Source: Lachnospiraceae bacterium (lineage in GTDB: Bacteria; Bacillota; Clostridia; Lachnospirales; Lachnospiraceae). Taken from it: a DNA stretch of 64,000 nt. The stretch lies in contig CABJAM010000001.1 of the NCBI GenBank assembly GCA_902363555.1, positions 806,001 to 870,000 of the forward strand, read 5' to 3'. Below, one piece after another: positions 27,004-35,340 of the stretch (position 1 is its first letter; each line of letters begins with the position of its first letter). Position numbers and translations under genes: made by a program. The notes beneath the pieces were generated by a model. It was not told the origin of the DNA and searched no databases. It saw only the letters and a list, made by a program, of their open reading frames with translations.

Positions 27004-30000
27004 ATGAGTGACCGTATGACACTGATCCCCTTTGATCAGTTGATGGATTGGATATTTAAGGAAAAGAAGGAGCAGGGCACCGTGTTTGGCGTGCGCCAGG
27101 CGTTTACAGCCGACAGCTCCAAAGCATTGCCGATTTTTAATGAGAAGATCGAAACGCCCTTCGGGCCGGCAGCCGGTCCAAATACACAGTTGGCCCAGAA
27201 TATTATTGCATCCTATTATGCCGGCAGCCGGTTTTTTGAACTGAAAACGGTGCAGATCCTTGATGGTGAGGACCTTCCTGTAAATAAACCGTGTATACTT
27301 GCTGATGACGAGTGCTATAACTGTGAATGGTCAACGGAGCTGCGCGTTCCCGACGCTTTTAAAGAGTATGTAAAGGCATGGTTTGCGCTGAAAGTCATAT
27401 CCAGGGAGTTTGGTCTCGGCAGTCCGGATGGCTTTGTATTCAACATGAGTGTGGGCTATGACCTGGATGGTATAAAATCGCCGAAAATCGACACCTTTAT
27501 CGAGGGGCTTAAAAATGCTTCCGATACAGATATTTTCAAAGAGTGCCGCACCTGGCTGCTGGACCATGCAGATATGTTTGAACGGGTGAGCCGGGAGGAT
27601 ATTGAGGCGATCGGGCCTTCCATATGTACATCCATCACCTTGTCCACCCTCCACGGATGCCCGCCCCAGGAAATTGAGCGTATAGCATCTTACCTGATCG
27701 AAGAAAAACATTTAAATACATACATCAAATGTAATCCCACGCTTCTGGGCTATGAGTTTGCCAGAGAGCGTATGGACGCCATGGGCTACGACTACGTAGT
27801 TTTTGGAGACTTCCACTTTAAGGATGACCTCCAGTATACGGACGCTGTTCCTATGATGCGCCGGCTTCTGGCCCTGGCCGGAGAGCATCAGGTGGAATTT
27901 GGTGTAAAGATCACCAACACCTTCCCTGTGGATGTGACGAGGAACGAGCTGCCCAGCGAGGAGATGTATATGTCCGGGCGCTCCCTCTACCCATTGTCCA
28001 TCGCACTGGCGGCCAGACTGGCGAAGGAATTTGACGGAAAGCTGCGCATATCCTATTCCGGCGGCGCAGATTTCAATAATATCGACCGTATTTTTGCGGC
28101 CAATATCTGGCCGATCACCATGGCGACCACCGTGCTCAAGCCCGGCGGCTACAACCGCTTTGCCCAGATCGGCAAAAAGCTGTCATCCATGGAATATCAT
28201 CCTTTTAATGGTGTGGATGTGGCTGCGGCGGATAAGCTGCAGGCGGATGCTGTAAATGATAAGCATCACACCAAATCGGTTAAACCGCTGCCTTCCCGGA
28301 AAATGAAAAAGGAAGTGCCTCTGATCGACTGTTTTGTGGCTCCGTGCCATGAGGGCTGCCCGATCCACCAGGATATACCGGAATACATCCGTCTGGCAGG
28401 CCTTGGAAAACATACAGAAGCGTTGAGCGTGATCACCGATAAAAATCCGCTGCCATTTATTACCGGAACAATCTGTGCACATAACTGCATGGGCAAATGT
28501 ACCCGGAACTTTTACGAGGAAGCTGTCAATATCCGCGGCGTGAAGCTGGAATGCGCCGAAAATGGATATGATGCATTTATGAGAGATATTACCCCTGCCG
28601 ACGGAGGCTGCGGCGCCGATGCCATGGCTTTGGGCAAAGGCCGTAAGGTGGCTGTCATCGGCGGCGGCCCGGCAGGTCTTTCCAGCGCCTTCTTCCTGGC
28701 AAGAGCCGGAGCGAAGGTGACAATCTTTGAAAAGAGAGACGCTCTGGGCGGTATTATCCGACATATTATTCCAGAATTTAGAATCTCCGGAGCTGCCATC
28801 GACAAGGATGTCGCCCTCGTGGAAGCTATGGGCGTTAAGGTGGAGCTGAATACGGAAATCAAATCCCTTGCGCCGCTGAAAGAACAGGGCTTCACAGATG
28901 TGATCCTGGCTGTTGGCGCCGCCGATAAAGGCACTTTGAAGCTTTCAAAAGGTACGGCATTAAATGCACTGGATGTGATGGAAGCCTTGAAAAAGGCACC
29001 GGACACCGTAGACCTTGGCGAAAACGTAGTCGTCATCGGCGGCGGTAATTCTGCCATGGACGCCGCCCGCGCCGCAAAACGGGCCCGTGGTGTGGCTCAT
29101 GTTTACCTCGTTTACCGTCGTTCAAAACGGTATATGCCGGCGGACGAGGAGGAGCTTTTACTGGCTATTGAGGACGGTGTGGAGTTTAAGGAGCTGTTGG
29201 CTCCTGTGGCTCTGGAAAACGGTGTGCTTTCCTGCGAACAGATGAAGCTGGGAGCCATGGACGCATCCGGCCGCTGCAAGCCGGAGCCTACCGGCCAGAT
29301 GGTGGATGTACCTGCCGATACAGTCCTGGCCGCAGTGGGAGAGCGGATCGACGGTGCATTTTATGAGAGCAACGGCATTGCTGTGAATGACAAAGGCCGT
29401 GCCGTGGTCAATGAATTTACGCTGGAGACCAGTGTGGAGCACGTGTATGTCGCCGGCGACGGTCTGTACGGACCGGCCACGGTGGTGGAAGCAATCGCCG
29501 ATGCCACAAAGGCTGTGAAGGCTATTTTAGGACTTTCAGCAGACGATGCATGGCCCTGGAGCAGCTTAGTGGAAACGGATTTGGCAGCAGGCAGTCCGAC
29601 ACGTTTAGACATTAAGGCATGCGGACAGAGCAATTCCGACATTACGCAGAAAAAGGGAATAATCCTTTCGGAGGCCGAGGCGGACCATGAGGCGCAGCGT
29701 TGCCTGGAATGCGCCAATGTCTGCGAAAACTGTGTGGATGTATGTCCGAACCGGGCCAATGTGGAGATTCGTGTGCCGGGTAAGGATATGCCTCAAATCG
29801 TTCATATTGATTTAATGTGCAATGAGTGTGGCAACTGTAAGAGCTTCTGTCCGTACAGTTCAGCTCCTTATAAGGATAAATTCACCGTATTTGCTACGGA
29901 GAAGGATTTTGCAGATAGCACCAACCAGGGTTTTGTTATTATCGGAAGAGATCCTCTGACAGTGCGGGTACGCCTGGGCGCAGCAGAGCAGGTTTACGTG

Positions 30001-30117
30001 ATCGATGATGAAAATTGCAGCTTATACCCGGATATCCGGCAGTTGATCCGGACAATTTATGAGGATTACCCGTACCTGCTGGTCAATGTGATTGGCGCAG
30101 GCGGCTTTACAAGATAG
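27004..30117 (+). CDS. ygfK: YgfK-family FAD/Fe-S oxidoreductase
   Basis: A 1037-residue multi-domain flavoprotein, called a putative selenate reductase subunit in older annotation. Order: a TIM-barrel like dihydroorotate dehydrogenase (1-430); a Cys-rich segment CFVAPCHEGCP (about 445) and CAHNCMGKC; a GltD-like domain with two dinucleotide folds, AVIGGGPAGLSSAFFLARAG (about 555) and VVIGGGNSAMDAARAAKRA (about 680); then a ferredoxin-like end with CLECANVCENCVDVCP and CNECGNCKSFCPY. It should move electrons between NAD(P)H and a reductive or oxidative purine step, and may serve the FAD-less xanthine dehydrogenase upstream. AGGAGG precedes the ATG; the gap after ssnA is 17 bases. Confidence 0.95.
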   Translation: MSDRMTLIPFDQLMDWIFKEKKEQGTVFGVRQAFTADSSKALPIFNEKIETPFGPAAGPNTQLAQNIIASYYAGSRFFELKTVQILDGEDLPVNKPCILADDECYNCEWSTELRVPDAFKEYVKAWFALKVISREFGLGSPDGFVFNMSVGYDLDGIKSPKIDTFIEGLKNASDTDIFKECRTWLLDHADMFERVSREDIEAIGPSICTSITLSTLHGCPPQEIERIASYLIEEKHLNTYIKCNPTLLGYEFARERMDAMGYDYVVFGDFHFKDDLQYTDAVPMMRRLLALAGEHQVEFGVKITNTFPVDVTRNELPSEEMYMSGRSLYPLSIALAARLAKEFDGKLRISYSGGADFNNIDRIFAANIWPITMATTVLKPGGYNRFAQIGKKLSSMEYHPFNGVDVAAADKLQADAVNDKHHTKSVKPLPSRKMKKEVPLIDCFVAPCHEGCPIHQDIPEYIRLAGLGKHTEALSVITDKNPLPFITGTICAHNCMGKCTRNFYEEAVNIRGVKLECAENGYDAFMRDITPADGGCGADAMALGKGRKVAVIGGGPAGLSSAFFLARAGAKVTIFEKRDALGGIIRHIIPEFRISGAAIDKDVALVEAMGVKVELNTEIKSLAPLKEQGFTDVILAVGAADKGTLKLSKGTALNALDVMEALKKAPDTVDLGENVVVIGGGNSAMDAARAAKRARGVAHVYLVYRRSKRYMPADEEELLLAIEDGVEFKELLAPVALENGVLSCEQMKLGAMDASGRCKPEPTGQMVDVPADTVLAAVGERIDGAFYESNGIAVNDKGRAVVNEFTLETSVEHVYVAGDGLYGPATVVEAIADATKAVKAILGLSADDAWPWSSLVETDLAAGSPTRLDIKACGQSNSDITQKKGIILSEAEADHEAQRCLECANVCENCVDVCPNRANVEIRVPGKDMPQIVHIDLMCNECGNCKSFCPYSSAPYKDKFTVFATEKDFADSTNQGFVIIGRDPLTVRVRLGAAEQVYVIDDENCSLYPDIRQLIRTIYEDYPYLLVNVIGAGGFTR

Positions 30118-30182
30118 AAAAATGGGTGTAGAATAAAAAACGGTAATTACTACCCGCTATAAATCGGCGGCGGCTGGCGTGT

Positions 30183-30251
30183 GTACTTGTTGAAGTACTC
30201 GTTGAAGTACGCATTGAAGTGCTCATTAAAGTGTTCATAGAAGTATTCATG
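30183..30251. repeat. 12-bp tandem repeat between ygfK and ridA
   Basis: About 5.5 degenerate copies of a 12-base unit close to GTACTCGTTGAA (for example GTACTTGTTGAA, GTACGCATTGAA, GTGCTCATTAAA). No gene is supported here in either direction. Confidence 0.7.
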
Positions 30252-30298
30252 TTTCCGGCCGTCGGCCATGGAAAAAATAAATTTTGGAGGTAATCATA

Positions 30299-30676
30299 AT
30301 GATCAGAGAGACAATTAATGCTAAAAATGCCCCGGCAGCCGTGGGTCCATACGTTCATGCGGTCAAAGCCGGTGAAACATTATATACATCCGGCCAGTTG
30401 GGTCTTATCCCGGAAACCGGTGAATTGCCGGAAGGCGTGGAGGCTCAGGCAACACAGGCTCTGGAAAACCTGAAAGCTGTTGTGGAGGCCGCAGGCCTGA
30501 CACTGGCGAATGTGGTTAAAACCACTGTATTCCTGGCAGATATCAATGATTTTGCTGCCATCAATGCAATTTATGCCAACTATTTCATCGGTGAGGCTCC
30601 GGCACGCTCCTGTGTACAGGTAGCAGCACTTCCTAAGGGCGCGCTGTTTGAAATTGAAGCGATTGCTGTCGCTTAA
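30299..30676 (+). CDS. ridA: RidA-family reactive intermediate deaminase
   Basis: A 125-residue YjgF/YER057c/UK114 protein. It hydrolyses 2-aminoacrylate and similar enamines/imines to keto acids. Conserved parts include NAPAAVGPYVHAV, TSGQLG, the conserved Arg of EAPARSCVQVA, and a C-terminal EIEAIA. ATG at 30299 follows GGAGG by 8 bases; an in-frame TTG at 30284 lies on the ribosome site itself. It belongs to the rightward purine operon, where it would clear aminoacrylate released by YgeX, encoded on the opposite arm. Confidence 0.95.
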   Translation: MIRETINAKNAPAAVGPYVHAVKAGETLYTSGQLGLIPETGELPEGVEAQATQALENLKAVVEAAGLTLANVVKTTVFLADINDFAAINAIYANYFIGEAPARSCVQVAALPKGALFEIEAIAVA

Positions 30677-30744
30677 TAAGCTGTGGAACGGAAATATTCA
30701 TGCTGAGACAGGCATATATTCATAATGATAAAGGAGTTTAGTCT

Positions 30745-31443
30745 ATGAAAACAATCGGTATTATCGGCGCGATGGAAGTCGAAGTTAATACTTTAAAAGA
30801 ACGTATGCATGTTGAGCAGGTCGTAAAAATGGCTTCGATGGACTTTTATAAAGGCACATATCATGGTAAGGAAGTTGTTATTGTACGCAGTGGTATCGGT
30901 AAAGTAAATGCCGCCATCTGTACACAGATATTAGTGGACCATTTCCAGGCGTCGATCATAATAAACACGGGGATTGCCGGAAGTCTGCAGTCATCGATCG
31001 ATATCGGTGATATTGTCATTTCCAGCGATACACTTCAGCATGATATGGATGCCACCGGCTTCGGATATCCGATGGGGGTTATACCGCAAATGGAATGTTC
31101 CGTGTTTAACGCCGATCCGATGCTTATGGAGATGGCCGCAAAAGCCTGTGCGCGTGTAAATCCGGATATACAGACACACACCGGACGGATCGTCAGTGGA
31201 GATCAGTTTATATCGGATAATGCGAAAAAGGATTTTTTGAAGGAAACCTTCCACGGCTTATGCACGGAGATGGAAGGTGCGGCCATAGCTCAGGCGGCAT
31301 ATCTGAACAAAGTGCCCTTTGTAATTCTCAGGGCGATCTCCGATAAGGCCGATGGCAGTGCACATATGGATTATCCGGAATTCGAGGCCAAAGCGGCCTT
31401 GCACAGCCTCAATCTTGTGGATGAGATGATTCGGGAGCTTTAA
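30745..31443 (+). CDS. mtnN: 5'-methylthioadenosine/S-adenosylhomocysteine nucleosidase
   Basis: A 232-residue nucleoside phosphorylase-fold enzyme that splits adenine from methylthioadenosine and S-adenosylhomocysteine. Motifs: GAMEVEV at the start, INTGIAGSL, SGDQFI, the ribose-binding EMEGAAIAQAA, and the catalytic Asp in RAISDKADG. AAGGAG precedes the ATG. It lies 68 bases after ridA with no visible terminator between, so it may be read with the purine operon and supply adenine to it, though it is a housekeeping gene elsewhere. Confidence 0.95.
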   Translation: MKTIGIIGAMEVEVNTLKERMHVEQVVKMASMDFYKGTYHGKEVVIVRSGIGKVNAAICTQILVDHFQASIIINTGIAGSLQSSIDIGDIVISSDTLQHDMDATGFGYPMGVIPQMECSVFNADPMLMEMAAKACARVNPDIQTHTGRIVSGDQFISDNAKKDFLKETFHGLCTEMEGAAIAQAAYLNKVPFVILRAISDKADGSAHMDYPEFEAKAALHSLNLVDEMIREL

Positions 31444-31517
31444 TTTTTATACACGCGCGCAACGAGCCAAAGTCAATTCTGCTTGACCTTAGCCACTGCC
31501 GCAAGGGTCAAATACTC

Positions 31518-31612
31518 GGCAGAGCAGGTGTCAAAATTCGTTTCCAGATTTGCAGCGCAAAAATGCAGGCGCTTAAACCTGAAGAATAAACGAAAATTCG
31601 ACCTGCTCTGCC
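31518..31612. repeat. Large inverted repeat between convergent mtnN and HIT genes
   Basis: Outer arms GGCAGAGCAGGT and ACCTGCTCTGCC pair perfectly over 12 bp; inner TTCGTTT/AAACGAA pairs again, around a loop with TGCAGCGC/TGCAGGCGC. Just before it, TTGACC and GGTCAA (31483-31511) form another hairpin. It may act as a bidirectional terminator, but there is no long T-run, so a small mobile repeat is also possible. The rest of 31444-31710 shows no gene. Confidence 0.6.
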
Positions 31613-31710
31613 ATTTTATTACTGTGAGCATTTAATTAGTACGGGTACTTAGCAGGTACGGGCACATCGTAGCCGTGCTCACTCAGTACATGACTCTGTG
31701 CTGACGCGTA

Positions 31711-32124
31711 TTAGAGTGCACTTTTTATCTGTGCTGCAATCTGCTGCAATTCTTCCGGTTTTGAACTTCCCGGAGTCCAGTTGATATTCTGTCCGTCGTC
31801 TGTATATCTGGGAATGATATGCAGATGGAAATGGAACACTGTCTGTCCGGCAATTTCTTCATTATTCTGTACGATATTCATTCCGTCACATTTAAGCGTT
31901 TCCTTCATAGCCCTGGCGACTTTAGAAGCTACCACAAACAGTTTTGAGGCCGTTTTTTCGTCAATGTCAAATATGTTACGAAAATGCTGTTTGGGAAGTA
32001 CAAGAGCATGGCCTTTAGTGGCCGGAGATAAATCTAAAATCACCCGAAACATTTCGTCTTCATATACAGTTGACGACGGAATTTCGCCATTGGCGATTTT
32101 ACAAAAGATACAATTATTATCCAT
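31711..32124 (-). CDS. HIT-family nucleotide hydrolase/phosphoramidase
   Basis: A 137-residue histidine-triad protein of the HinT group. The catalytic HFHLHIIPR motif (HxHxH) sits near residue 98, preceded by N-terminal CIFCKIANGEIPS (zinc-type Cys pair) and LVLPKQH. It should hydrolyse AMP-lysine or other adenosine phosphoramidates in the cytoplasm. GGAGGTG lies before the ATG. It stands alone, with its own promoter upstream. Confidence 0.93.
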   Translation of the reverse strand: MDNNCIFCKIANGEIPSSTVYEDEMFRVILDLSPATKGHALVLPKQHFRNIFDIDEKTASKLFVVASKVARAMKETLKCDGMNIVQNNEEIAGQTVFHFHLHIIPRYTDDGQNINWTPGSSKPEELQQIAAQIKSAL

Positions 32125-32192
32125 AAATAGACACCTCCAAATAGTGTTCGGTATTGGTAATAGTTCGCCCTTTGAACTGTTACTTGTATTCT

Positions 32193-32221
32193 ATTTTAGA
32201 CGTCCGGGCATAAGAATTCAA
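32193..32221 (-). promoter_or_regulatory. Promoter of the HIT gene
   Basis: On the minus strand TTGAAT (32221-32216), a 17-base spacer and TAAAAT (32198-32193), about 70 bases before the start codon. Confidence 0.5.
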
Positions 32222-32354
32222 GACATATTTTGCTTGTACGTCAGAACTTTGATTTTGTCGTAACACGCGAAAGCTTATATTTGTAGGTAAGGACAAAAAC
32301 ATGCTACATTTATCACGTACCTGATGTCTTTTTTTAAGGAAAGGTGACTGATTT

Positions 32355-33059
32355 ATGGAACAAACAAGCACTTACATATCCGAACCGACTTCGGAGTTAT
32401 TAAATATCGCACAGATTTCTCACGAGATAAGAAATCCGTTGACACTTATTAACTGTACCCTGCAATTGCTGGACTACCGCTATCCTCAGTTGAAAACAGA
32501 TGATTTATGGAAGCAGCTTGCAGAGGACGTGGAATACCTGAAGCAATTGACCTTATCGCTGTCCGACTATAATCACTGTGGGAAGCTCAGTTTTGCGACA
32601 GTTGACTTAAATAACCTATTGGAGACTTTGATCAGTAACTATCTCCCTTTAGCTTTAAGTCAGAATAAAAGCTTAACGCTGGACATTCCTCAGAAGCTTC
32701 CGGCACTTGTTTGTGATGAAATTAAAATCCGACAGGCGCTTATAAATCTGATAAAAAATGCATTTGAGGCGACATCGGAAAAGGACAGTATTGAGGTGAC
32801 CGCTCATTTTAATGAAAAAAGGATTATGATTGCCGTAAAGGATACCGGAAAAGGCATATCCGAGGATCAGCGTTCAAAAATATTCCAGCCTTTTGTTACC
32901 GAAAAGGAGAGTGGTACCGGACTTGGATTATCCATTACGCAAAAGATTGTAGAGGCTCATAAGGGCTCGATCCGCGTATATTCCAGAGAATATATTGGAA
33001 CGAAATTCATACTTTCCCTTCCGATATTTCAAAAACAAACTCAAGATCGGAAAATATGA
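32355..33059 (+). CDS. Soluble sensor histidine kinase without input domain
   Basis: A 234-residue kinase consisting only of a dimerisation/phosphoacceptor segment (ISHEIRNPLTLINCTLQLL, His about 24) and an HATPase domain with NLIKNAFEA (N box), DTGKGIS (G1) and GTGLGLSI (G2). No membrane helix or PAS domain precedes it. This form resembles NtrB/KinB-type kinases of sporulation phosphorelays. No response regulator is adjacent, so it may feed a distant partner. Its last 53 bases overlap the end of the convergent FHA-protein gene. Confidence 0.88.
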   Translation: MEQTSTYISEPTSELLNIAQISHEIRNPLTLINCTLQLLDYRYPQLKTDDLWKQLAEDVEYLKQLTLSLSDYNHCGKLSFATVDLNNLLETLISNYLPLALSQNKSLTLDIPQKLPALVCDEIKIRQALINLIKNAFEATSEKDSIEVTAHFNEKRIMIAVKDTGKGISEDQRSKIFQPFVTEKESGTGLGLSITQKIVEAHKGSIRVYSREYIGTKFILSLPIFQKQTQDRKI

Positions 33060-34296
33060 TATCATCCCCGGAGGAAAGCTCCACGGCCTCCATAGGCTTT
33101 ATCATTTCACCATTGATAAATGTGCCATTGGATGAGCGGAGGTCTGTGAGTCGATACTGCCGGCCATTGCGTTCCAGCCGGGCGTGCTTCCTGCTGATGG
33201 TAGGGTCCTGGATGCAGCAGGCCGGATCGCGGACCTCTTTTCCGATAATCGCCGGGAAGCTTTTTATATTTAAATCGGAGCAGCGCTGGGGCTGGATGCT
33301 CCTGAGCCTTATTCCATAATCTTCAGGGCTGTTCCTGGAAGGGGTATTCAGTAACGTGGTACTGCCTTCCGGCTCCATATCGTAATTGATATAATCGCTG
33401 GGGCTCCAGAAATCATTATCATCCTTGCTTTTCCGGGTTTTTATAAAAATGATTATTCCGACAGCCAGGGTGGCCAGCATGATTCCGCCGCCTGCCAAAA
33501 GCCATCGATCAAATCCATAATTCGGAAAAAGCCGAAAGGCGGCAAAACTTCCTCCAGCCTCGCAAATCAGGATGGCCGCCAATATGAGCCACACTTTAAC
33601 CGGATGGCTTCCTTTGTTATCTTCGGCTGTGGATTCGTCCGGAGCGATGGAGGTATCATGTTCCTCCGGATGATTTTTTACAGCGATATCCTCCGGAGGA
33701 TTTATCTGGTCCATTGCGCATTGATATTCTAAATTTCTCTTAGGCTTTATAGCAGGGCTGTTTTGTGCAAATCTTTTTAAATTTCTTAAAGGACTTGTTT
33801 CATCGCTGATCAGATGATAAAATTCATAGACCTTTTGAACAGATACATTGGATGTATAGTCGACGGCTTTTAAAAACAGCTCGGCCATGTTTTTAAGCTG
33901 ACATACAATATCCTGTTCGTATCCGGGATAATAAATATAAATATAAGTATTTTTATCACTGTCATAGAGGATACATGATTCGTCCAGCAGGAGATTATCT
34001 TCATTTAGCAGAAATTCGCCGCACTGTTCAAGTGCTTCATTCAATGCTGCGGCAAAGCATTGAATTTTTTCATCGGTGAACCCTTTGTTTAATTGAAGGG
34101 CCAGATTCTGAGTGCCGGATACATCGTAATAATATTGGGATACACCGTCTTTGGAACGGAGCTGAAAGGGAGCAAAATGCTCCGGGGTATTATTCTGCAT
34201 TATTTTTATTCCATAGATGTCTTTTTGAGATGAATCATTAATATCCAGTACAAGATATGTATGATATATTTCCTGAACCCATCGCATCTGAACCAT
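33007..34296 (-). CDS. DUF6382-FHA membrane protein of the Tad locus
   Basis: A 429-residue protein. The N-terminal 170 residues resemble DUF6382 (YHTYLVLD, PFQLRSKDGVSQYYYD). Two membrane helices follow at about 232-252 and 265-287, then a C-terminal FHA domain from about 340 (SFPAIIGKE, ISRKHARLE, DLRSSNGTFINGE) that reads phosphothreonine. It is last in the Tad operon; the ATG at 34296 begins one base after the upstream stop, with AGGAAG at 8 bases. It may couple pilus assembly to Ser/Thr kinase signalling, but no kinase gene is in the window. Confidence 0.85.
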   Translation of the reverse strand: MVQMRWVQEIYHTYLVLDINDSSQKDIYGIKIMQNNTPEHFAPFQLRSKDGVSQYYYDVSGTQNLALQLNKGFTDEKIQCFAAALNEALEQCGEFLLNEDNLLLDESCILYDSDKNTYIYIYYPGYEQDIVCQLKNMAELFLKAVDYTSNVSVQKVYEFYHLISDETSPLRNLKRFAQNSPAIKPKRNLEYQCAMDQINPPEDIAVKNHPEEHDTSIAPDESTAEDNKGSHPVKVWLILAAILICEAGGSFAAFRLFPNYGFDRWLLAGGGIMLATLAVGIIIFIKTRKSKDDNDFWSPSDYINYDMEPEGSTTLLNTPSRNSPEDYGIRLRSIQPQRCSDLNIKSFPAIIGKEVRDPACCIQDPTISRKHARLERNGRQYRLTDLRSSNGTFINGEMIKPMEAVELSSGDDIIFSDLEFVFEISEGKV

Positions 34297-34297
34297 T

Positions 34298-34981
34298 TTA
34301 CTCACTTCCTGACTTTAACAAATCGCGCCCATAGATCCATTTTCTGGCATAGACTCTCTGATACTTTCCTTCGTAGCTGATCGTGCCAAATGTATAATAA
34401 GGCATTGTTGATACTAATATTTGTGGTTTTCCCACGATCCGCCAGGTTCCTGTATAAACATGGGTAAACAAATTCTTTTTGCAGGTTCCCAGTGAAATTG
34501 TAATGTCCGTGACGAGCATCTGGGCCGTGAGGTCCTTCTCATACTTGCTTTTAACACTTGAAGTAATTTCTGATGCACTGGCGGAAACAAGGTAGTTTTC
34601 ATTTTCAAGGTATTTCCAGCAGCATTCCTGGGCCATGCGGTCCGCATAAATACGAATAATATATTGATCGTGTAAGAAAAAGATCATATATAAGAGTGCT
34701 GCGAAAACACCGATAATAACCGGCATGACTAATGCGGCCTCAACCGTATAGCTGCCCGGTGCATAACCGCAGGTTTTGTGAAGGGCACCGCCCATACAGC
34801 TTTTGATTCGATTCAAAATATTCCCTATCCCCCCTACGTAGGTATCAGGGGTCAAAAGACCTTTTGCCCCCAACATCATTAAAATTATAGATAGACAACG
34901 CCAAGATATGCAGCGAAATAAAAGGGAACAAAAGGAAGCTGGCTTTTTCTTGACAGTCGTTTTATGGTCAGCCCTGCACAT
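34298..34981 (-). CDS. TadE-like pseudopilin
   Basis: A protein of up to 227 residues. The TadE hallmark is GSYTVEAALVMPVIIGVF (from about residue 76) followed by the rest of a long hydrophobic helix, with the exposed domain after it. Start uncertain: the frame runs back to 34981, overlapping the prepilin peptidase gene by 97 bases, without a clear ribosome site. A TTG near 34816 behind GGGGGATAGGG or an ATG at 34795 would give a more usual short leader. Role: minor pilin of the Tad pilus, processed by the adjacent peptidase. Confidence 0.78.
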   Translation of the reverse strand: MCRADHKTTVKKKPASFCSLLFRCISWRCLSIILMMLGAKGLLTPDTYVGGIGNILNRIKSCMGGALHKTCGYAPGSYTVEAALVMPVIIGVFAALLYMIFFLHDQYIIRIYADRMAQECCWKYLENENYLVSASASEITSSVKSKYEKDLTAQMLVTDITISLGTCKKNLFTHVYTGTWRIVGKPQILVSTMPYYTFGTISYEGKYQRVYARKWIYGRDLLKSGSE

Positions 34982-35298
34982 GAAAAAATAAATATCAATG
35001 AGAGGCTTAATATAAATACTTTCAAGCTATCACTCCCTCCCAAATAAAGTCCGGTTCCCATAAGCATTACTCCATCACCAATCCCCACCTGTCCGCGGCT
35101 TACGCGGTTTAAAAAAAGTATCAGCGCCCCCGGCAGACACCCTAATAGTGCTTCATTCCAAAGGCTGCTGCCACGGCACAGTACGGCCGCGCATCCGAAC
35201 AATAGCGCCAGAGCTGCCGGGATTTTATGTTTTCGTACGTCAATGACTGAAAGTAATAATAAAATAGCTGTACCTGTGACCTTTAACAATTCCTCCAT
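34885..35298 (-). CDS. TadV-type prepilin peptidase (second copy)
   Basis: A 137-residue A24-family aspartic membrane protease. First catalytic Asp in SVIDVRKHKIP (about 20), second in the GxGD motif VGIGDGVML (about 75), with about four hydrophobic helices. It should cleave Flp- and TadE-type prepilins at the membrane. A second, longer A24 peptidase is the first gene of the same operon (43038-43556), so one may process the Flp pilin and the other the pseudopilins. Confidence 0.88.
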   Translation of the reverse strand: MEELLKVTGTAILLLLSVIDVRKHKIPAALALLFGCAAVLCRGSSLWNEALLGCLPGALILFLNRVSRGQVGIGDGVMLMGTGLYLGGSDSLKVFILSLSLIFIFSCAGLTIKRLSRKSQLPFVPFYFAAYLGVVYL

Positions 35299-35340
35299 AA
35301 TTAATCGGCTCCTTTATGATAAAATTGGTTACTGAGCTAT

